The notes beneath the pieces are model-generated. The model worked only from the letters and a program-made list of their open reading frames with translations, did not search any database and was not told the DNA's origin. A program made the position numbers and the translations under genes. Shown in pieces: positions 5,741 to 7,493 of a stretch of DNA of 7,493 nucleotides. Numbering within the stretch: the first letter of the stretch is position 1; each line of letters starts with the position of its first letter. This DNA comes from Bacillota bacterium (GTDB lineage Bacteria > Bacillota > Limnochordia > Darwinibacteriales > Darwinibacteriaceae): the NCBI GenBank assembly GCA_012799535.1, contig JAAZLB010000200.1, positions 1 to 7,493 of the forward strand, in the 5' to 3' direction.

Positions 5741-7493
5741 CTACAGAATTCGTCTAGAATTGGGTCTTTGTGGGGTAATGATTCTTAGAGAATTCAAAAC
5801 CGCGAGAATGGTTACACCAACATCTGCAAAGACCGCTTCCCACAAGGTTGCGAGACCAAAGGCACCTAAGGCTAATACCACTAGCTTAACCCCAAAGGCC
5901 AGGGAAATATTCTGCCATACAATACGATTGGTACGGCGGGCAATGTGCATGGCATTTACGATACTATAGGGATCATCGGTCATTAAAACCACGTCTGCAG
6001 TCTCAATGGCCGCATCAGAACCGAGGGCTCCCATAGCCACACCCACATGGGCTCTGGCAAGAGCAGGTGCATCATTGATCCCGTCACCGACGAAGACCAC
6101 TTTCCCCTTGGCTTCTTTGATGATCTGTTCTAGTTCATTTACTTTATGATGGGGCAAAAGTTCGGACCCAATGTGATTGATTCCTAATTGTTCACCCACT
6201 TGCTGTGCTACCTCAGAATTATCACCGGTAAGCATGATTACTTCCTTACCCATATCCTGCAAGGATTTTACCGCTCTAGCCGCACCCTTCTTAGGTTGGT
6301 CAGTAAGGATAATAGTTCCGGCGTGAGCACCATCGATGGCCACATAGACACCTGCAGGGGTCGAGTTGTCAACTGAGACACCTTCCTGTTCCAACAAGAG
6401 TTTACTACCTACAAGGATTACTTTACCTTGCCACTTAGCCCTAATTCCAAATCCGGCCAATTCTTCCACATCTTGAACTTCAGTCTGTTCAACATTGTTT
6501 CCATACGCCTGCACAATGGATCGGGCGATGGGGTGGGAGGAAAAGCTTTCTGTATAGGCCGCGGCTTGTAAAACAGTTCTTGGAGAATGGGGCGACACAG
6601 CCTCGACTTTGTGTACTGTAAACTGTCCGGAGGTTAGGGTTCCTGTTTTGTCAAATACTACTGTATCCGCTTCATGAAGTGCTTGAAGGTAGTTACTTCC
6701 TTTGACTAAGACTCCGTGGCGAGAAGCACTACCAATTCCACCAAAGAAACCTAAGGGGATGGATACTACCAGGGCACAGGGGCACGAAATAACTAGAAAG
6801 ACTAGAGCCCGATAAAACCAGTCACTGAAACTCCCACTAAAAAAGAGGGGAGGAATGGAGGCGATTACGACTGCAATGCCTACCACAATCGGTGTGTAGT
6901 ATTGGGCGAAGGAAGTGATAAAATCTTCTGTCGGTGCCTTGTGGGCGGTGGCATTTTCCACGAGATCTAGGATCCTAGCAACAGCAGAATCCTCCGCCAA
7001 CTTTTGAGCTTTAATGGTTAACAAACCATTGAGGTTGATGCAACCGCTTAAAACCTCTTCTCCCCCTTGTACTGTTTGGGGAATGCTCTCACCAGTCAGT
7101 GCAGAAGTATCCAAAGAGGAAAAACCGTCAAGAATAATTCCATCAACTGGAATGCGTTCGCCAGGATACACTACAAGCACATCACCGATTTTTACTTCTT
7201 CAACAGCTACATCAATGATTGTATCCCCTTGTTTACGGTGCGCTTTCTCTGGTCTAATGGCTATTAAAGCGGAGATGGAACGGCGAGAATGATCAACTGC
7301 AAGACCTTGGAGAAACTCACCGGTGCGATAAAAGATCATTACGGAGGCCGCTTCGGGAAACTCCTGAATGGCTAAGGCTCCTAAAGTAGCTATGGTCATG
7401 AGGAAATGTTCATCAAAAATCTGCCCCTTTTTAATATTGCGGATTGCTTGGAAAATGACTTCATAACCAGCTAGGAAATACGCGAAAATAAAA
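5741..7493 (-). CDS. P1B-type heavy-metal ATPase, Zn/Cd/Pb class (CadA/ZntA-like), 5' partial
   Basis: A membrane pump that uses ATP to export soft divalent metals such as Zn2+, Cd2+ or Pb2+. The frame is open to the window end and 583 residues are visible; the N-terminal metal-binding region and first helices are missing. The ATG at 7399 is internal, because the upstream codons read as the family's AGYEVIFQAIRNIKKGQIFD segment. Numbering from that Met: actuator TGES 102-105, membrane metal site Cys-Pro-Cys 206-208, phosphorylated Asp250 in DKTGT, the SSHP nucleotide-site motif 287-290, TGDN 391-394 and GDGINDAP 438-445. Lys505 and the ADVG Asp526, with NSLR after it, in the last helices favour the Zn/Cd/Pb class over copper. 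All catalytic residues in the visible part are present. It is followed by the SIMPL gene after 25 bp. Any metal-responsive operator would lie beyond the window. Confidence 0.95.
   Translation of the reverse strand, partial: FIFAYFLAGYEVIFQAIRNIKKGQIFDEHFLMTIATLGALAIQEFPEAASVMIFYRTGEFLQGLAVDHSRRSISALIAIRPEKAHRKQGDTIIDVAVEEVKIGDVLVVYPGERIPVDGIILDGFSSLDTSALTGESIPQTVQGGEEVLSGCINLNGLLTIKAQKLAEDSAVARILDLVENATAHKAPTEDFITSFAQYYTPIVVGIAVVIASIPPLFFSGSFSDWFYRALVFLVISCPCALVVSIPLGFFGGIGSASRHGVLVKGSNYLQALHEADTVVFDKTGTLTSGQFTVHKVEAVSPHSPRTVLQAAAYTESFSSHPIARSIVQAYGNNVEQTEVQDVEELAGFGIRAKWQGKVILVGSKLLLEQEGVSVDNSTPAGVYVAIDGAHAGTIILTDQPKKGAARAVKSLQDMGKEVIMLTGDNSEVAQQVGEQLGINHIGSELLPHHKVNELEQIIKEAKGKVVFVGDGINDAPALARAHVGVAMGALGSDAAIETADVVLMTDDPYSIVNAMHIARRTNRIVWQNISLAFGVKLVVLALGAFGLATLWEAVFADVGVTILAVLNSLRIITPQRPNSRRIL

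Noticed and set aside
7397..7399. The ATG at 7399 as the start of the metal ATPase.
   Set aside because: The frame is open to the window edge and the upstream codons encode a conserved membrane and linker segment of the family, so this Met is internal.

Overview
This 7.5 kb window looks like chromosomal DNA from a Firmicute, most likely a clostridial one. The signs are strong AGGAGG-type ribosome binding sites, GTG as well as ATG starts, intrinsic terminators, a textbook SigA-type promoter, and a transcription-attenuating lysine riboswitch (L-box). This is inferred from sequence character only, and no species is claimed. I see no insertion sequences, phage genes, CRISPR arrays, tRNA or rRNA.

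Plus strand, 1-2635: a compact unit of three genes. The 3' part of a glutamine-type NAD+ synthetase gene (nadE, cut by the window start) is followed 16 bp later by a GNAT acetyltransferase. That gene overlaps an RluA-family pseudouridine synthase through an ATGA. The unit ends in a strong intrinsic terminator. The visible nitrilase domain of this NadE lacks the catalytic cysteine expected in the family, although its synthetase domain looks intact.

Minus strand, 5001 down to 2620: a lysine-controlled unit. A promoter with perfect -35 and -10 hexamers lies at the 3' end of the upstream gene and feeds a leader of about 315 nt. The leader holds a recognisable lysine riboswitch, an antiterminator and terminator pair, and then the gene for a 521-aa NhaC-superfamily transporter that starts at GTG. 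Its L-box makes it a candidate lysine transporter (LysW-type) or a Na+/H+ antiporter tied to lysine metabolism. A YfcE/MJ0936-type metallophosphoesterase follows 17 bp downstream and probably shares the transcript. It converges on the pseudouridine synthase gene, and both stop codons sit in the arms of the same terminator hairpin.

Minus strand, 7493 down to 5002: a P1B-type heavy-metal ATPase of the Zn/Cd/Pb (CadA/ZntA) class, cut by the window end, followed 25 bp later by a secreted SIMPL-domain (YggE-like) protein. No terminator separates this pair from the lysine unit, so read-through would enter the riboswitch leader and should also be subject to lysine-dependent attenuation.

Most genes belong to known families. 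The points most worth a second look are the degenerate glutaminase domain of NadE, the lysine riboswitch on an antiporter-like gene with a possible outer helix linking the aptamer to the terminator, and the shared hairpin at the convergent gene ends.
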